Below are positions 35,613-47,367 of a stretch of 64,000 nucleotides of DNA, in pieces (the stretch's first letter is position 1; every line of letters begins with the position of its first letter). Made by a program: the position numbers and the translations under genes. Under the pieces are notes generated by a model. It did not search any database. It had not been told where the DNA came from and worked only from the letters and a program-made list of their open reading frames with translations. This stretch comes from Parus major (taxonomy: Eukaryota; Chordata; Aves; Passeriformes; Paridae): the NCBI RefSeq assembly GCF_001522545.3, contig NC_031791.1, positions 2,688,151-2,752,150 on the forward strand, given 5' to 3'.

Positions 35613-36537
35613 AGTCACTTCCAAAGCACCTCCAGCACTTCCTACAAATCCTACACCTTCCCTTGGAAGAGGTGAAGGAAGTGACTCCTATTTGCTGCTT
35701 GTGCAACCACAAAAAAGCCATTTCCATTCCCACAGTTTACCCAACTAAACTGACAGCAGGGACTGGGAGAACCTTGGGAGCAGCACAGGCACTTCCAAAG
35801 GATCAATTGGAATTGATTCCTGCTGAGCAGTGGCAAACAAACCCCCACATTTCCCGGGCTCTCAGCACAAAGCTCGCTGTAGTGGCATGTAAAATATTTA
35901 TACCACACTACTAAGCTGTAACTTACATTATCCATAAATGAGTTCAACAAGACATTTTCAGAATGCATTTTATTCTTGAGCTTGGTGCTCTCCAGAGTTC
36001 TGGGCTTTGATTCTACACCCCCTTCCTTATTTCATCTGTTCAGGAACAACTTGCATTTCAGGGAATAATGTTTAAATTTTTTATTTCTTCTCTGTTTGGG
36101 AAGCTGTGTTATTTTGTCAGGGCTGGTTTTTTATTTTTGTTTTCTATAGGTTTCTTCAGTCTGGTAAATTTATCTTTTTCTCTCTTTTAAAAAAGAGGAA
36201 AGCCAATATTCTATTTGAGCTCTCAAATTGGGAATCACTTTTGAATTTCCAGTTTCTCTGCCCTGTACTCCTGGGTTTCCTTGGGCAGATTTAGCAGCTT
36301 ATTGGAACTCAGCTGAACTTAATTATCAGCAGATGTGAACACCTTTTAGAGTTCAGTTAAATTACACTCACTGTGCCTCCTGCAGATGAAAACTGTTGTT
36401 AACTTTGTGCTGGAGCTGGAGGAAGCACGAGGCTGAAGGGACACCTGCGTGAGGATGCAGAAGGATCTTTGTAAGGGATTCCTGCATGAGCTGCAGCCTT
36501 GTGCTTCCAGTGCTGGGTTGTTTGGGGTGGATTTATT
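35613..36537. other. Unique noncoding sequence between two CR1 copies
   Basis: Nothing recognisable was seen beyond AT-rich unique sequence at 36060-36210. Confidence 0.5.
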
Positions 36538-36945
36538 GACTCATGGAATGTCCTGAGCTGGAAGGGATGAAGGATCATCGATTCCAACCCCAGGCCATGC
36601 AGAGACAGCCCCAGATCCCACCCTGAGAGTGGTGTCCAAATGCACCTGCAGCTCTGGCAGCCCTGGGAATGTTCCCGTTCCCTGGGGAGCCTGGGCAGTG
36701 CCCCAGCTCCCTCTGGGAGAAGAATCTTTCCCTAAATCCAACCTACAACCTAAACCCTCCCCTGGCCCAGCTCCAGCCCTTCCCTGGTCCTGTCCCTGTC
36801 CCAGGGAGCAGAGCTTGGAGCTGCAGCCCCCAGTGAGTCTCTCCTGAGCCTCCTCCTCTCCAGCTGAACACACCCAGTGCCTTCATCCCCTCCTCATATG
36901 GCCCCTCCAGAGCCTTCACCATCTCTGCAGCCTCCTTTGGACGCT
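36538..36945 (-). mobile_element. CR1 LINE, distinct subfamily
   Basis: The terminus reads CATGGAATGTCCTGAGCTGG, then AAGGGATGAAGGATCATCG, CAACCCCAGGCCATGCAGAG, AACCCTCCCCTGGCCCAGC and TCCTCCTCTCCAGCTGAAC. This is the CR1 type with 'gagctggaagggaccca' near its end, different from the 'gtttgggttgg' type that dominates the window. The partial copy at 62340 is of the same type. Confidence 0.88.
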
Positions 36946-38730
36946 TTTACCGATTGTTCAATTACTCTGAGTTGAGGTTTTTTGTTCTGACTGAGCCAGA
37001 GGAGCTGTGGAGTGACCGACAGCCGTGTCCAGCTCTGCTGCAGCCTCCCCAGGGCCTGGCTTTGGCTTGCTCAGCTGGGAGTAAGTTGTGATTGCAGAGG
37101 AAATGAGACAGAAACCAGGTTGTGGTTTTCCAAGAAATTTCTGGAAATTTCTTTGCTTTGAGGGTTTCTCTGGCCAGCTCTCCCTGGGTAATTCCATCAG
37201 CACTGCCTGTCCTCTGTGTGTTTCTCCCTGCACAGGCCACTTTCAGGGACAAAGTGGTGACAGTCACTTCCACCCCTGTTCTTTAAGGCTGCTCTTGCTT
37301 CCAGGAAAAGTCTTGTGGAGTTTTTTTTGCTTTTGTTACCTGTGTGGGTCCATTCCTGTGGTGCCATGACGATTTTTTTGCCTTTTTAAAAAAAAATATA
37401 TCCTTTAACCATGTCTGGCCCTTAATTTTGGGATGAAGGATAGGGCATCACCTGCCCTGAGTCATTCTTTTCTGAATGGCTGAGTTCTGAGGAACCCTTT
37501 TTAAATGGAGCAGCACAGGGAGCTGATTCACTAGTGCAATTTCTCTCCTTTCTCTGAAAGAATTCACCTTCATCAAATTGGGTTGCACCTGAAATGGCCC
37601 TTTCCCTCCCCAAAACATCCTTGTTGTGAGAGGCTGCTGCTGCACAGAGAAATGTGCTGCTTTCATTACTTTAATAATTAAAAATGCACTTTAAAAAAAT
37701 CCTTCTGCACACTCTATAGGAAAGGTCTGGTGCATTTATTGTAGCCTCTCATGGATCCTTATAGTTTTATGGGCACTTTAGAGTAGAAATAAAGATCCTT
37801 TTTATATTCCAAAAGCAGATGTCTTCAGAACTGCCATCCCATTCTGCACGGCCCCAGCATTTTCCTCTTTAAGATGTTGCATCTGGACCCAAGTTTTTAC
37901 CTTTTTCCAGAGATGAGGCAGTTTAGGACAGGGGAAATCTCACTCAGCTGGCCCCGTGTCCTGTTGTCACTGTCATGAGCTGGGGGACTCTGCCCTGCAC
38001 AACCTGAGTGAGGCAAGGATGGCTCTGCCCCCTCTACCCCAAATGTTCAAACCTTTAAATTCTCATTTATTTATTGCCTTTCCAAACTTGAGGTACATAA
38101 AAGCATCTATGGGAATCTTTCTTGTGGAGAGGGACTCAAAGCCTCAAGCTGAATCCTTCAGGAATGTCCACCCTCATCTTCCTCCTCACACCCAGGTTAA
38201 AACCTTGCTGAGGTGTCTTTGAGGCCCAGCTCAGCAGCAGATTAAATTCTGATGTAGTTATGAGGATGTGGCAAGCATCCTTTTGTAGTTATCCCATTTT
38301 CCATCTATAAAAGGAGGATAATCCTGACCTATTCCCAAAGGGCAGCTCCTAATGAAGCTCACGGGTCCTGCAAAGGATCCAGACCAACATGGATTTGTGT
38401 CTGGAATGATCCTGGCACTGCAGGGAGAGGAGGGAACTCAGAGCACTGAAGCAGCAGACAGGGGCCAGCTTTGTCTTTGCTGCAGGATATCAAAGGATGA
38501 GAAAATCCAAGAAGTTTAAAGGGGAGTTCTGTTCAGCAGAGTCACTGTAGCAGAATGGTGGATGTGAGCTGCTCTGGAAACTTTGGCTGATGTTCTCAGC
38601 ACCCCTGGCTGGTGAGGGCTATTTACAGGGGTAGGTGCTGCAGTTTGGTAAAATATTCTCAGAAAACAAAAAAGCCATGAGATCTGGGCTCCAGCTTCAG
38701 GATAGGACCTGCAGCTTCTCCCCTGCCCAG
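36946..38730. other. Unique noncoding sequence
   Basis: No gene or further repeat family is recognised. A- and T-runs near 37380 are simple low complexity. Confidence 0.5.
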
Positions 38731-38873
38731 CAGGACCTGAACCTTACAACTAAACTCTTGCTAATAGAAGGAGAAAAAGTCTATATTCACACAGCAAAAG
38801 CCATTCTAACATTATACATATAACATTTACCTTAATACTTGAGAAAAGCCAACATCACAATATGTATTTATAA
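38731..38873 (-). mobile_element. Family A LTR fragment
   Basis: GGAGAAAAAGTC, CACAGCAAAAGCCATTCTAA, CATTATACATATAACATTTA and TATGTATTTATAA match the sense 5' end of the family A LTR at 31973-32502. Only about 140 bp is present. The other LTR end (TGTGAAAAACAAG) is missing, so this copy is truncated. Confidence 0.72.
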
Positions 38874-40154
38874 AAAACCTGACCATGGCATTAATACAAG
38901 TCATATGAAAAATAACCTCAAGACCTCAACCCCCCCAAGAAAACTCAAATAAAACCAACCAAACTTCATCCACACCGTTGCTGCCAAAGAAAAGTTACAT
39001 AATGAGGTAATTTCAGTTGGATTTAGGCTTTGATTTTTGCATCTTGGTGTGAATCTCGTCAATGTTTATAAAAATGGTCTTTTTTTGTGTTCATTGTGAC
39101 ACAACACAGAGAACCTTCAAAGCAGTTGTAGGGAAAAGGGAGTTGTTATTTTTGATAAATTATGTACGAAGGGAAGGGTACGGAGTAGCTCAATCTGTCC
39201 TTCCTCTCTTAGGACTTGAACACAAAAAAGAAAACAAGATTTGAAGCTTTTGAATGTTCAATCAGTGACAGAGACAGTACACAAGTGCTTTATAGTGACA
39301 TTAAGGTCACTGAACATCCTCAGAAAACAGGACACACCGACATGGCAGTTGTTGATTTGATTTTATTTTTTCCCCAACTCTCTTTTTCCATGTGTTTCTC
39401 TTTCCCTACATTTTATTCCGGTGCTCCTTTTCCCTTGTGCTTTGACCTACAGACATTTTTAGGCAAACATTTCATTCCAGTGTTCCCTTTTCTTTATGCT
39501 CCAACCACCATTTTTAGGGAATTAAGTCATGTAATCACAGACTGAGCAAAGCTGTGGGGAAGGTTTTAGGTGCATCCCTGCAAATGTCCTTTCCCAAACC
39601 TTCCATCCTTGCCTGTGGCACTTGGGGAACATCTGCATGGATGTTCCATGAATCCAGGAAGAGATTCGTATTTAAGTGGTCTGAGTTTTGTGGCTGGAAA
39701 GAAATCACTAAATCTTCATAGAAATCATCTGGAGCAGAAGGGTTTGGAGTCACAGCTGCAAGCAGGATGTCAAAGTCTGGCAGGATGGAGAAAAAGCCTT
39801 CTGTGGGTGGTGTTCATGCCCAGAGAGTCTGGAGGGGAATCTCAAGGCTGGGGACAGCAGGTTCAAACTCCAGGAATTTTTCTGGGTGGATCAGAAATGG
39901 GGTGAACGTGACCATGAGGAAGAGAGAGCAAAAATCCAATCTTGGTGTTGGATTGACACAGAATTGAGGACAGGAACTGAATCTCTGCTCCCTTCCTGAA
40001 GCTGCAGGAATTGCCAGAGAATGCACCAAAGGATGGACACTGCAGAAGACAGGGATAATTAGTGAAACAGCAAACAGGACAGTGCTGCAGAAATGCTGAA
40101 AAAAACCAGTAATTCCTGGAACACCCTCTAAAAACAGCTCTGTTGTCCAAAATA
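38874..40154. other. Unique noncoding sequence
   Basis: Nothing recognisable as gene or mobile element. Confidence 0.5.
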
Positions 40155-40298
40155 TCTGCAGCTGCCCCATCCCTGGAAGTGTTCAAGGCTGGACTGGGCT
40201 TGGAGTAACCGGGACAGTGGAACGTGTCCTTTCTTGGGGCAGGGCTGGGACTGGATTCAAGGTCCCTCCAAACCTAAAGCATTCTGTAATTCTATGAA
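40155..40298 (+). mobile_element. CR1 LINE 3' end fragment
   Basis: A sense CR1 tail: CATCCCTGGAAGTGTTCAAGG, GGACTGGGCTTGGAGTAACC, GACTGGATTCAAGGTCCC, then ending CATTCTGTAATTCTATG. The CR1-type octamer tail (ATTCTRTR) is retained. It is followed by a short AAAT run at 40310. Confidence 0.9.
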
Positions 40299-42054
40299 AA
40301 TATTCTTGCAAAAATAAATAAATAAACCAAATCTGAGGTAGAGGGAAAAGATAATTCAATTCTCATGTGTTTAATAGCAAGGACAGTCCTTTTGAGAGCC
40401 CTTTAGGCCATTCAGATTTCCTTGGCAGACAGGGAAAAGCTAAGCAGGAAACCTTGGCCAAAATGCGGTCTAGGCTTTCAAGCATCCCCCCTGGCAGCAC
40501 AAATCCAATTTCACAGGTGGGAAACGTTCACTGGAGCTGTTCTGGGTGTGGACATCATCTGTAGAGATCCAATCTCAACCTGGATCTTGACAATTCAGTG
40601 AGTCCTGGTCTTAACTAACCTAAAAATCCTCTGAAGGATTTCCCTGCAGCCTGAGGTTCTGTTCAGGCAGCGGGGATGTGTTTGGTGCTGATAAAAACTC
40701 CTGTTTGTGTGGTTGGTTTGAAGAAGCAAAAAAAGAATGTTTTTTTGGGGTGAGTGTTTAAGTAATTAGAGAAAAATGAGGGGGTTCTTGATGCTTTCTG
40801 AGCCCTTGAAAGAATATTCCGAGTAGATCAGATCCAGCTTTGGGAAGACATAAGCTGATAGTAGAGTGGTTAAATAAATCTTAACACCAATCTGATATAT
40901 TAATGACATACAAAAATTTGGATTAATAATAATGGCTGAAAGTTGCTGGCTGAACTATTTTCAAAGTGTTTGTCCAAAGCAAAACACAGCTCAGCAACCA
41001 AATGACTGCTGCAGGGAAGGGAAAATCTGCTTTTATTAAATGATGCTGGCACAAACAAAAACTATTTCCTTCCCCTCTTGACTTAATTTTTCTCTGCTTG
41101 TGCTTTGCATAATGAGCCTGGAGGTCCCCTGCTGAGTCAGGCCAGACCGAGGGGCACTTTCTCATTGTCCTTCTTGTGCTCCTGTGCACAGGGAGGGTTC
41201 TTGAAGCCAATCCTGGCCGTGACCTGGGGGGCTTGGGCTGCCCCTGCTGGCTGAGAACTGCTGGGCCTGGAGTGGTGTTTGCAGCATCTGTCAGAGATGG
41301 TCCCTGGCCTTGACTCTTGGCTCTGCTCCATGCAAATCCAGGTTTCTTCCCTATCCCTTGGGTAAGGAAAAATCTCCTTAAGGCTGCTCTCCAAGCAGAA
41401 GGGATCACTTGGGAAAGCCTCTCTTTGCACTGCAGCATACCTTCCTTGGGAGGCTGGAGCTGCATCCTGCTTCATTTCTCTGGCTGTGGGATGGGGGAAG
41501 GACTGCTGGTAGTGTTTTGTATCTCCAGGTGATCTGTATCTCCTGTTTTCCCTCTGATTTCTGTGTCACAAAGGCTTTTGCTGACCAGCAGTAACCCCAC
41601 AGGTGCCTCTCCCAGGCTGTGCCCCTCAGAGGAGCAGGAGGATCTTCCCCTGTGTTTATTGTCCTTTGTCTCACCTTCTACAGCCACATCTGAGCTTCTT
41701 GCAGATGTGGGAGCTCTGACCTGTGCTGAAAAAGGCTATTAAAATGTTTCAGGGAGTCACAATTGCAATGGAGATCTCTGCAGGAAAGGGGAAGGTTCTT
41801 CTGTTTTATAAACCCAACTAGAGGTGCTGGTTCTGATGTCACAGCTGGGAGGGGGCTGCTTGGATTGATTTCCTCACCACCAGCAAACTGGAGAAAAGAG
41901 TGATGAGGTGAAGGGAACCCAGGAAACCCAGGAAACTGTGCCCAGACAGCTGGAAACCCTCCAGTCCTGAAAATGAACCATAAAAAGCTGATTTGTGGGT
42001 CTGAGGTTGTGGTGTTCCATGTGTCCTTTGCACCTCACCAAGGGAGTCCCAGCA
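40299..42054. other. Unique noncoding sequence
   Basis: No gene or repeat family is recognised. The 180-codon minus-strand frame at 40923-41465 has no recognisable domain. Confidence 0.5.
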
Positions 42055-42422
42055 TGGATTGGAAGGGACGTTAAAGCCCATCCAGTGTCACTCCTGCCAT
42101 GGCAGGGACACCTCCCACTGTCCCAGGCTGCTCCAAGCCCCGTCCAACCTGGCCTTGGGCACTGCCAGGGATCCAGGGGCAGCCACAGCTTCTCTGGGAC
42201 CCTCCCCACCCTCCCAGTGAGCAATTCCTTCCCAATATCCCAACCAAGCTCTCCTCTTTTCCAGTCTGAAGCCCTTCCCTGTGTCCTGTCACTCCCTGTG
42301 TCCCTTGTCTAGAGTCTCTCTCCATCTTTTTTGTGGGTTGCTTTGGGCACTGGAAGGGGCAATTAGGTCCCCCCAAGAGCTTTCCCTTCTCCAGGCTGGA
42401 CAATCCAATCCTCCCAGTCCTA
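42055..42422 (-). mobile_element. CR1 LINE 3' region
   Basis: The complement of CR1 extends from TTGGAAGGGACGTTAAAGCC through CATGGCAGGGACACCTCCC, GGCCTTGGGCACTGCCAGG and CACAGCTTCTCTGGGACCC to TTCTCCAGGCTGGACAATCC. It lacks the final octamers. Small deletions are visible, for example after CTCTGGGA. Confidence 0.93.
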
Positions 42423-43711
42423 CACAATTCCAGATGTACAGAACCCGGTGTGTGCAGTGCAGGATCCCAGCTCAGGGAGGTTTCCTTCCCAGGGCACTGC
42501 CTGTCACCCTCTGCTGTCCCCTTCCTGCCTGGCCTCGGCACAGCCAGGGCTGTTTGCCAAAGGCAGGAGTCGGGGGTAAACAAATTCCTTATGTAACTTT
42601 TCAGTTGCCAGGAAATGTGATGGTTTTTGACTCCTGCTGTCTGACTGGAGCAATGGATTCGGGGCAGGGAAGGTGCCTTCAGAAATGAGTGGCTTTCCTT
42701 CATTCCAGGACACGGTTGACACTGCAAATAAACTCACAGGGCTGAGATCTGTGGCTGGGGTAAATAACTGTGACTCTGAGCTGGGCTGGAACACTGTAAT
42801 GCTCATTTACCGTTACAAGTTGAATTGTAACAGCAAGCTGTTTAATGATTGCTCTGTGTCATGCCCTGAGCTGTGGGGCCAGGACAGACAGAAGCCACCA
42901 GCAGCAGTCCCAAATGTCCTTTAGGACCTGTCTGAGGAACCTGGCAGGTTCATTACTGACAGAGAACAGTGCTGAGCAGCATTTCTGCTGTTCCTCCTTC
43001 CTGCAGCAGCCTGTGCCTGAATTTCCAGTTACAACACTGGGGGTGTGGAATTCTGTCTGTGTTGGGAGCAGCTCTGTTTGAGAGCCTTGTCCAGGTTCTC
43101 AGGTGCCTGGGACATGTAGATGTCACTACCTGGGAATGAAGAATTTCAAAGCATTTTTTCCTGTCTGACTGAGCTGCATGTACCATCCAGCCCCAGTACT
43201 CCTGTGTCTGGTGGTCATTAACCACTGTTCCTCATTTCCTTGGCAATCAAAAGGACCATTATGGGGAGGCATTTGAGTTTGTGAAGCACCGGGAGAGCAA
43301 GGAGATGCTATCTCGATGCAAAATTATTTTATTTTTAAAAGCTCTTTTTGTTTAAATATGCCTCATCTCAGGGGTAGTTTAAAGTACATAATAGTCCATA
43401 GAACAGTTATGCAGACTTGATGCATTATGATATTTTTATGTAGTGTTTGAAAAATTGCAAAGGGAAGGGTTTACTTGCTTTAAAACACTTTCCACTCAAA
43501 AGCCACACAGCTCCATCCAACACCAGTGATTGTTATAAATAATAGAAAATTGTGAGTGAGCAGTATGAGGTGGCATGCTGATGTTTTGAAGTTCCCCTAT
43601 CCCAAAGCACTTATCAAGCACTGTTAGGGAGGGTTTGGAATTAATGATTGACGTTATTGGAAATGCAGTGATCGTGTCAGATGGATGGGCTGGGAACAGC
43701 CCTGGGGAGAA
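42423..43711. other. Unique noncoding sequence with AT-rich block
   Basis: The stretch 43290-43480 is AT-rich and unique and could be a conserved noncoding element. No exon is recognised. Confidence 0.5.
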
Positions 43712-43838
43712 GGGTGCAGCCCCTAGGGGGGCTTTGTCTGCCCTAAATGTCCCTGAAGGCCCTTCAATAAATAGAACTGCTTTTTATTCTCTTAATTTTG
43801 TCTGGCCTCTGTTTTTAGGTAGCCCCAAAAAGGCATCA
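43712..43838 (+). mobile_element. ERVL-like LTR, 3' part
   Basis: GGGTGCAGCCCCTAGG, GGCTTTGTCTGCCCTAAATG, TCAATAAATAG (AATAAA signal), TTGTCTGGCCTCTGTTTTTA and GGTAGCCCC end in AGGCATCA. The same run occurs at 57194-57328. The layout (signal, then a U5 with CTGGCCTCTG, then a CA end) is that of avian ERVL-type LTRs as I recall them. The 5' part of the LTR was not delimited; a TGTTAGGGAGGG at about 43622 is one possible start. Confidence 0.7.
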
Positions 43839-44607
43839 CCATCAGCACTTCCCTTCCTTCCCGTGGATTCTCCTGGCTCAGCACAGAGCCTGGCCCCTGG
43901 CCAGGCAGTTCTGCCTTTGGTCAGATGAGTTGATTTCCTGGGACAGACAAGAGCTGGTGGAGCAGCAGAGCTGCTGTCTCCTGCTGCATCTCCAGAGCGG
44001 GGGAAGGCAGGGCCGTGGCTCCCATGGTCCAAGCAGAAGGTGAATCCACGGGGAGGATGGAGCCCAGTCCCACCCAGGAGCTGGCACCTGATTTTCAGCT
44101 CCATGGAGACACCTGTTGCTTCCCTGTTTGTTTGTTTATTTCTCTGTGTCTCGCATTAGTGAGGCCTCCTAAAATAACAATATTTGTGTTTGCGCCAATC
44201 TCTGGGTTTGTAGCCTTGTGGATGAGGAGGATTTTGCAGCTCCTGGAAATCTGAGTTTGCTCTGACCTCAGCCAAGGACTCAGGACAGGTTGGGATGTTC
44301 TGGCAAGGTTTTGAGTGCTTTTGCCATCCCTGGCTGTGATGCTCTGGCCTTACCAGGCCAAACTCTTTGGGAAGAGGGAATTGCTGGATGTTAGAAGGCA
44401 TCAAGCCCCTGCTGAGCTCTTTTTGCTGCATGGCTGTGTCAGAACCCAACTGCAACACCCTAAACTTAAACAAATTGTCCTTTGTCACTGGGTCAGCCTG
44501 GCTGCTCATCTGAGGCCTCCCTGACTTCCCAGCATTGATGAGGAGCAGCAGGGTTCCTCAGCAGCAGGGATGGTGATCCCGTTATCCCAATGGCTATCCC
44601 ACTGGAG
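43839..44607. other. Unique noncoding sequence
   Basis: No retroviral internal region follows the LTR. The last bases before the gap, TATCCCAATGGCTATCCCAC, already belong to the minisatellite beyond the gap. Confidence 0.55.
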
Positions 44608-45222
44608 NNNNNNNNNNNNNNNNNNNNNNNNNNNNNNNNNNNNNNNNNNNNNNNNNNNNNNNNNNNNNNNNNNNNNNNNNNNNNNNNNNNNNNNNNNNNN
44701 NNNNNNNNNNNNNNNNNNNNNNNNNNNNNNNNNNNNNNNNNNNNNNNNNNNNNNNNNNNNNNNNNNNNNNNNNNNNNNNNNNNNNNNNNNNNNNNNNNNN
44801 NNNNNNNNNNNNNNNNNNNNNNNNNNNNNNNNNNNNNNNNNNNNNNNNNNNNNNNNNNNNNNNNNNNNNNNNNNNNNNNNNNNNNNNNNNNNNNNNNNNN
44901 NNNNNNNNNNNNNNNNNNNNNNNNNNNNNNNNNNNNNNNNNNNNNNNNNNNNNNNNNNNNNNNNNNNNNNNNNNNNNNNNNNNNNNNNNNNNNNNNNNNN
45001 NNNNNNNNNNNNNNNNNNNNNNNNNNNNNNNNNNNNNNNNNNNNNNNNNNNNNNNNNNNNNNNNNNNNNNNNNNNNNNNNNNNNNNNNNNNNNNNNNNNN
45101 NNNNNNNNNNNNNNNNNNNNNNNNNNNNNNNNNNNNNNNNNNNNNNNNNNNNNNNNNNNNNNNNNNNNNNNNNNNNNNNNNNNNNNNNNNNNNNNNNNNN
45201 NNNNNNNNNNNNNNNNNNNNNN
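44608..45222. other. Assembly gap (615 N)
   Basis: 615 undetermined bases. TATCCCACTGGA-type units occur on both sides, so the gap lies inside a minisatellite. Confidence 0.99.
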
Positions 45223-45366
45223 TATCCCACTGGATAGACACAGATATCCCATTGGATAGAGACAGATATCCCATTGGATAGACACAGATATCCCACTGGA
45301 TAGACACAGATATCCCACTGGATAGACACAGATATCCCACTGGATAGACACAGATATCCCACTGGA
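45223..45366. repeat. 22-bp minisatellite, 6.5 copies visible
   Basis: Units TATCCCAYTGGATAGACACA + GA recur every 22 bp from 45223. Variants are ATTGG/ACTGG and GAGACA/GACACA. The array continues into the preceding gap. Open frames with repeated 'SIQWDICVYPVGYLCLS' peptides are artefacts of the period. Confidence 0.97.
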
Positions 45367-47256
45367 GAGACAGGGCCGCTCTGCAGTGCAGGGAAAAGGG
45401 CTGGAAAGGAACTGGAATGTGACAGTGAGATTTTCTCTGCTCTCCTTTCATTTAAAGTCCCCCTGGAGGTTCAGCATGAACAAATGTCATGGGATAGACT
45501 CAGCAGTCTGGGCTGGGAGGTGTCTGGTGCTTCACAGCCCAATTTATGCAGAAGAGACCAAATAAACAAGGTCCTGTCATATTTGTGTGGCCAAAAATGG
45601 GATTTGGCCATCCAGAGCCACTTGTCACTGACTGGGAGGACAGCAGTGTGTCTGAACTTCTGAAAAGGGCAGTTTTTAATTTTGGAGGATTTTTGAAATC
45701 TTGGCCTGTATTTTCTGGCTCCTACATCTGCACTGGGCCACCATATATTAAAATTGATTCCTTTTGGGCTCTCTTTTGGAGAACTGAGCAAGTGAAGCTC
45801 TCCCTTTTAATTCATATTACTTACCAGGGTTTTCGCAGCCAAGCTGCTTGAAAATAGTAGATCTGAAAAGAAAAATCCACTTTTAAATCATTAAAAGCAT
45901 TAAAAGTTACCTTTGCCTGCTGCAAACATAATCCGTTAATAATGTGTCTTGTACTGGACAGATAATGGGAATCTTCCACCCAGGGATTAAAGGATTGTGC
46001 AAACTCAGCTGCTGATTTCCTGAGGAAATTTGTGTTCTTGGAAATCACAGGTGGGACCCCAGGGGTGCTGCCACCTGGATTAGGGCTTCCACTTTATGCC
46101 TCTCCTTGATTTTAAAACATGCACAAGTTTCTGTTTGAAAAACTCTGAGAACTTGGGATCTCTGAGCAAGGGGTGATGCCACAGCAGCTTTTTGGTTGTG
46201 TTGGCTTCAGAATAATCTCTGGAGCTCTGGAACAGGGATTAGGCTCTGTGACACAGATGTAGGGTGGCTTAAATTCAGGTTGCTGGTTGAATTTACCTTG
46301 CTCTCCTCTGTTCTAAAGGAAGAAAATCCAACAAGAAATGCGGGATATGAATGTTTTTATCTGTAAGTCAGCGTGCAAGAGTTGAACGATCCTTGTGTCT
46401 GGTGGGATCCTCTCTGGAAAATCTCAGCTGTTAAATTCACATGGGACACCAGTGAGTTCCTTGTAGCTCTTGTCCAAAGTAGGAACTAGAAGCTGGTCTG
46501 GAATTCTCCCCGGTACCAGCCAGAGCTGTTTTCCTGCTGGGAATATCACCCAGATTCCCAGGGGTCAGCAGGGTGGCCATGCCCTGAGGATTTTCATTGG
46601 GATTTCAGATTTAAAATCCACATTTTTGCCTCGGCTGTGATTCTGGAGTAATCCAGAAGGCTGTGACAGCAGAGCCAGCATGGAGCTCCTGGCTCGGTGT
46701 GCCTGGGGACAGGGAGGGAGGTGTTGGCATCGTCACCCTCATCCATCTCCCCGTGCCCGAGTCACTGCTGCAAAGGGAAGTTAAATGTTGGGAATGTTGT
46801 GAGCGGTGCAGACAAAGCCTCACGCAACTCTCGCTACAGCTGAGGAGGCTCTGCGGGGCCTGGGAGGTGTCAGCTTGATTTATCACTCAGCTCCTGCAGA
46901 AAATAAACAATCCTGGTGGCAGAACAGAGCCTTCTCCTTTGAAAAGCCATCAGATTTTCCAAGGAGATGGCCCTGGGAGGACAGGGGAGCCGGATCAGAG
47001 CTGCCAGGTACCTTGCACTGAGAGCTTGTTCCTGCAGCAAACTCAGGGGAAAACAGCTCTGGCTGCCTTCCTTCTGCTGGGGATGAAAGGAAAATGAAAT
47101 GGAAATGGACCAAAGAGCAGCTGCTCTGAGTAGAAGCCTCATTTGCAGGGCTCACAGGGCAGGTGAGGGTGTCCAAGCCTTGGGAGTGACCCCTCAGGGG
47201 ACAGTTCTCTGCTTGGACAGACTTTTCATGAGGTCTTCCATGGGGTCTGCACCATG
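45367..47256. other. Unique noncoding sequence
   Basis: No gene or transposon is recognised. Confidence 0.5.
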
Positions 47257-47367
47257 TGGTGGATGTGCCACTCAGTGCTCCGGGCTGGTGACAGCATGGG
47301 GATGGATCACAGGTTGGACTTGATGACCTTGGAGGGCTTTTCCAACCTAAATTCTGTGATTCTGTCA
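47257..47367 (+). mobile_element. CR1 LINE 3' end fragment
   Basis: GGATGTGCCACTCAGTGCTC, CACAGGTTGGACTTGATGAC, CTTGGAGGGCTTTTCCAACC and ATTCTGTGATTCTGTCAC form a sense CR1 tail of the same subfamily as 24351-24505, with two clear terminal octamers. Confidence 0.92.

Noticed and set aside
40923..41465. 180-codon minus-strand frame
   Set aside because: No recognisable domain, other frames overlap it, and it ends in low-complexity sequence. Treated as chance.
44493..45451. Open frames of 215-289 codons on both strands
   Set aside because: They consist mostly of Ns plus the 22-bp minisatellite, in every frame.
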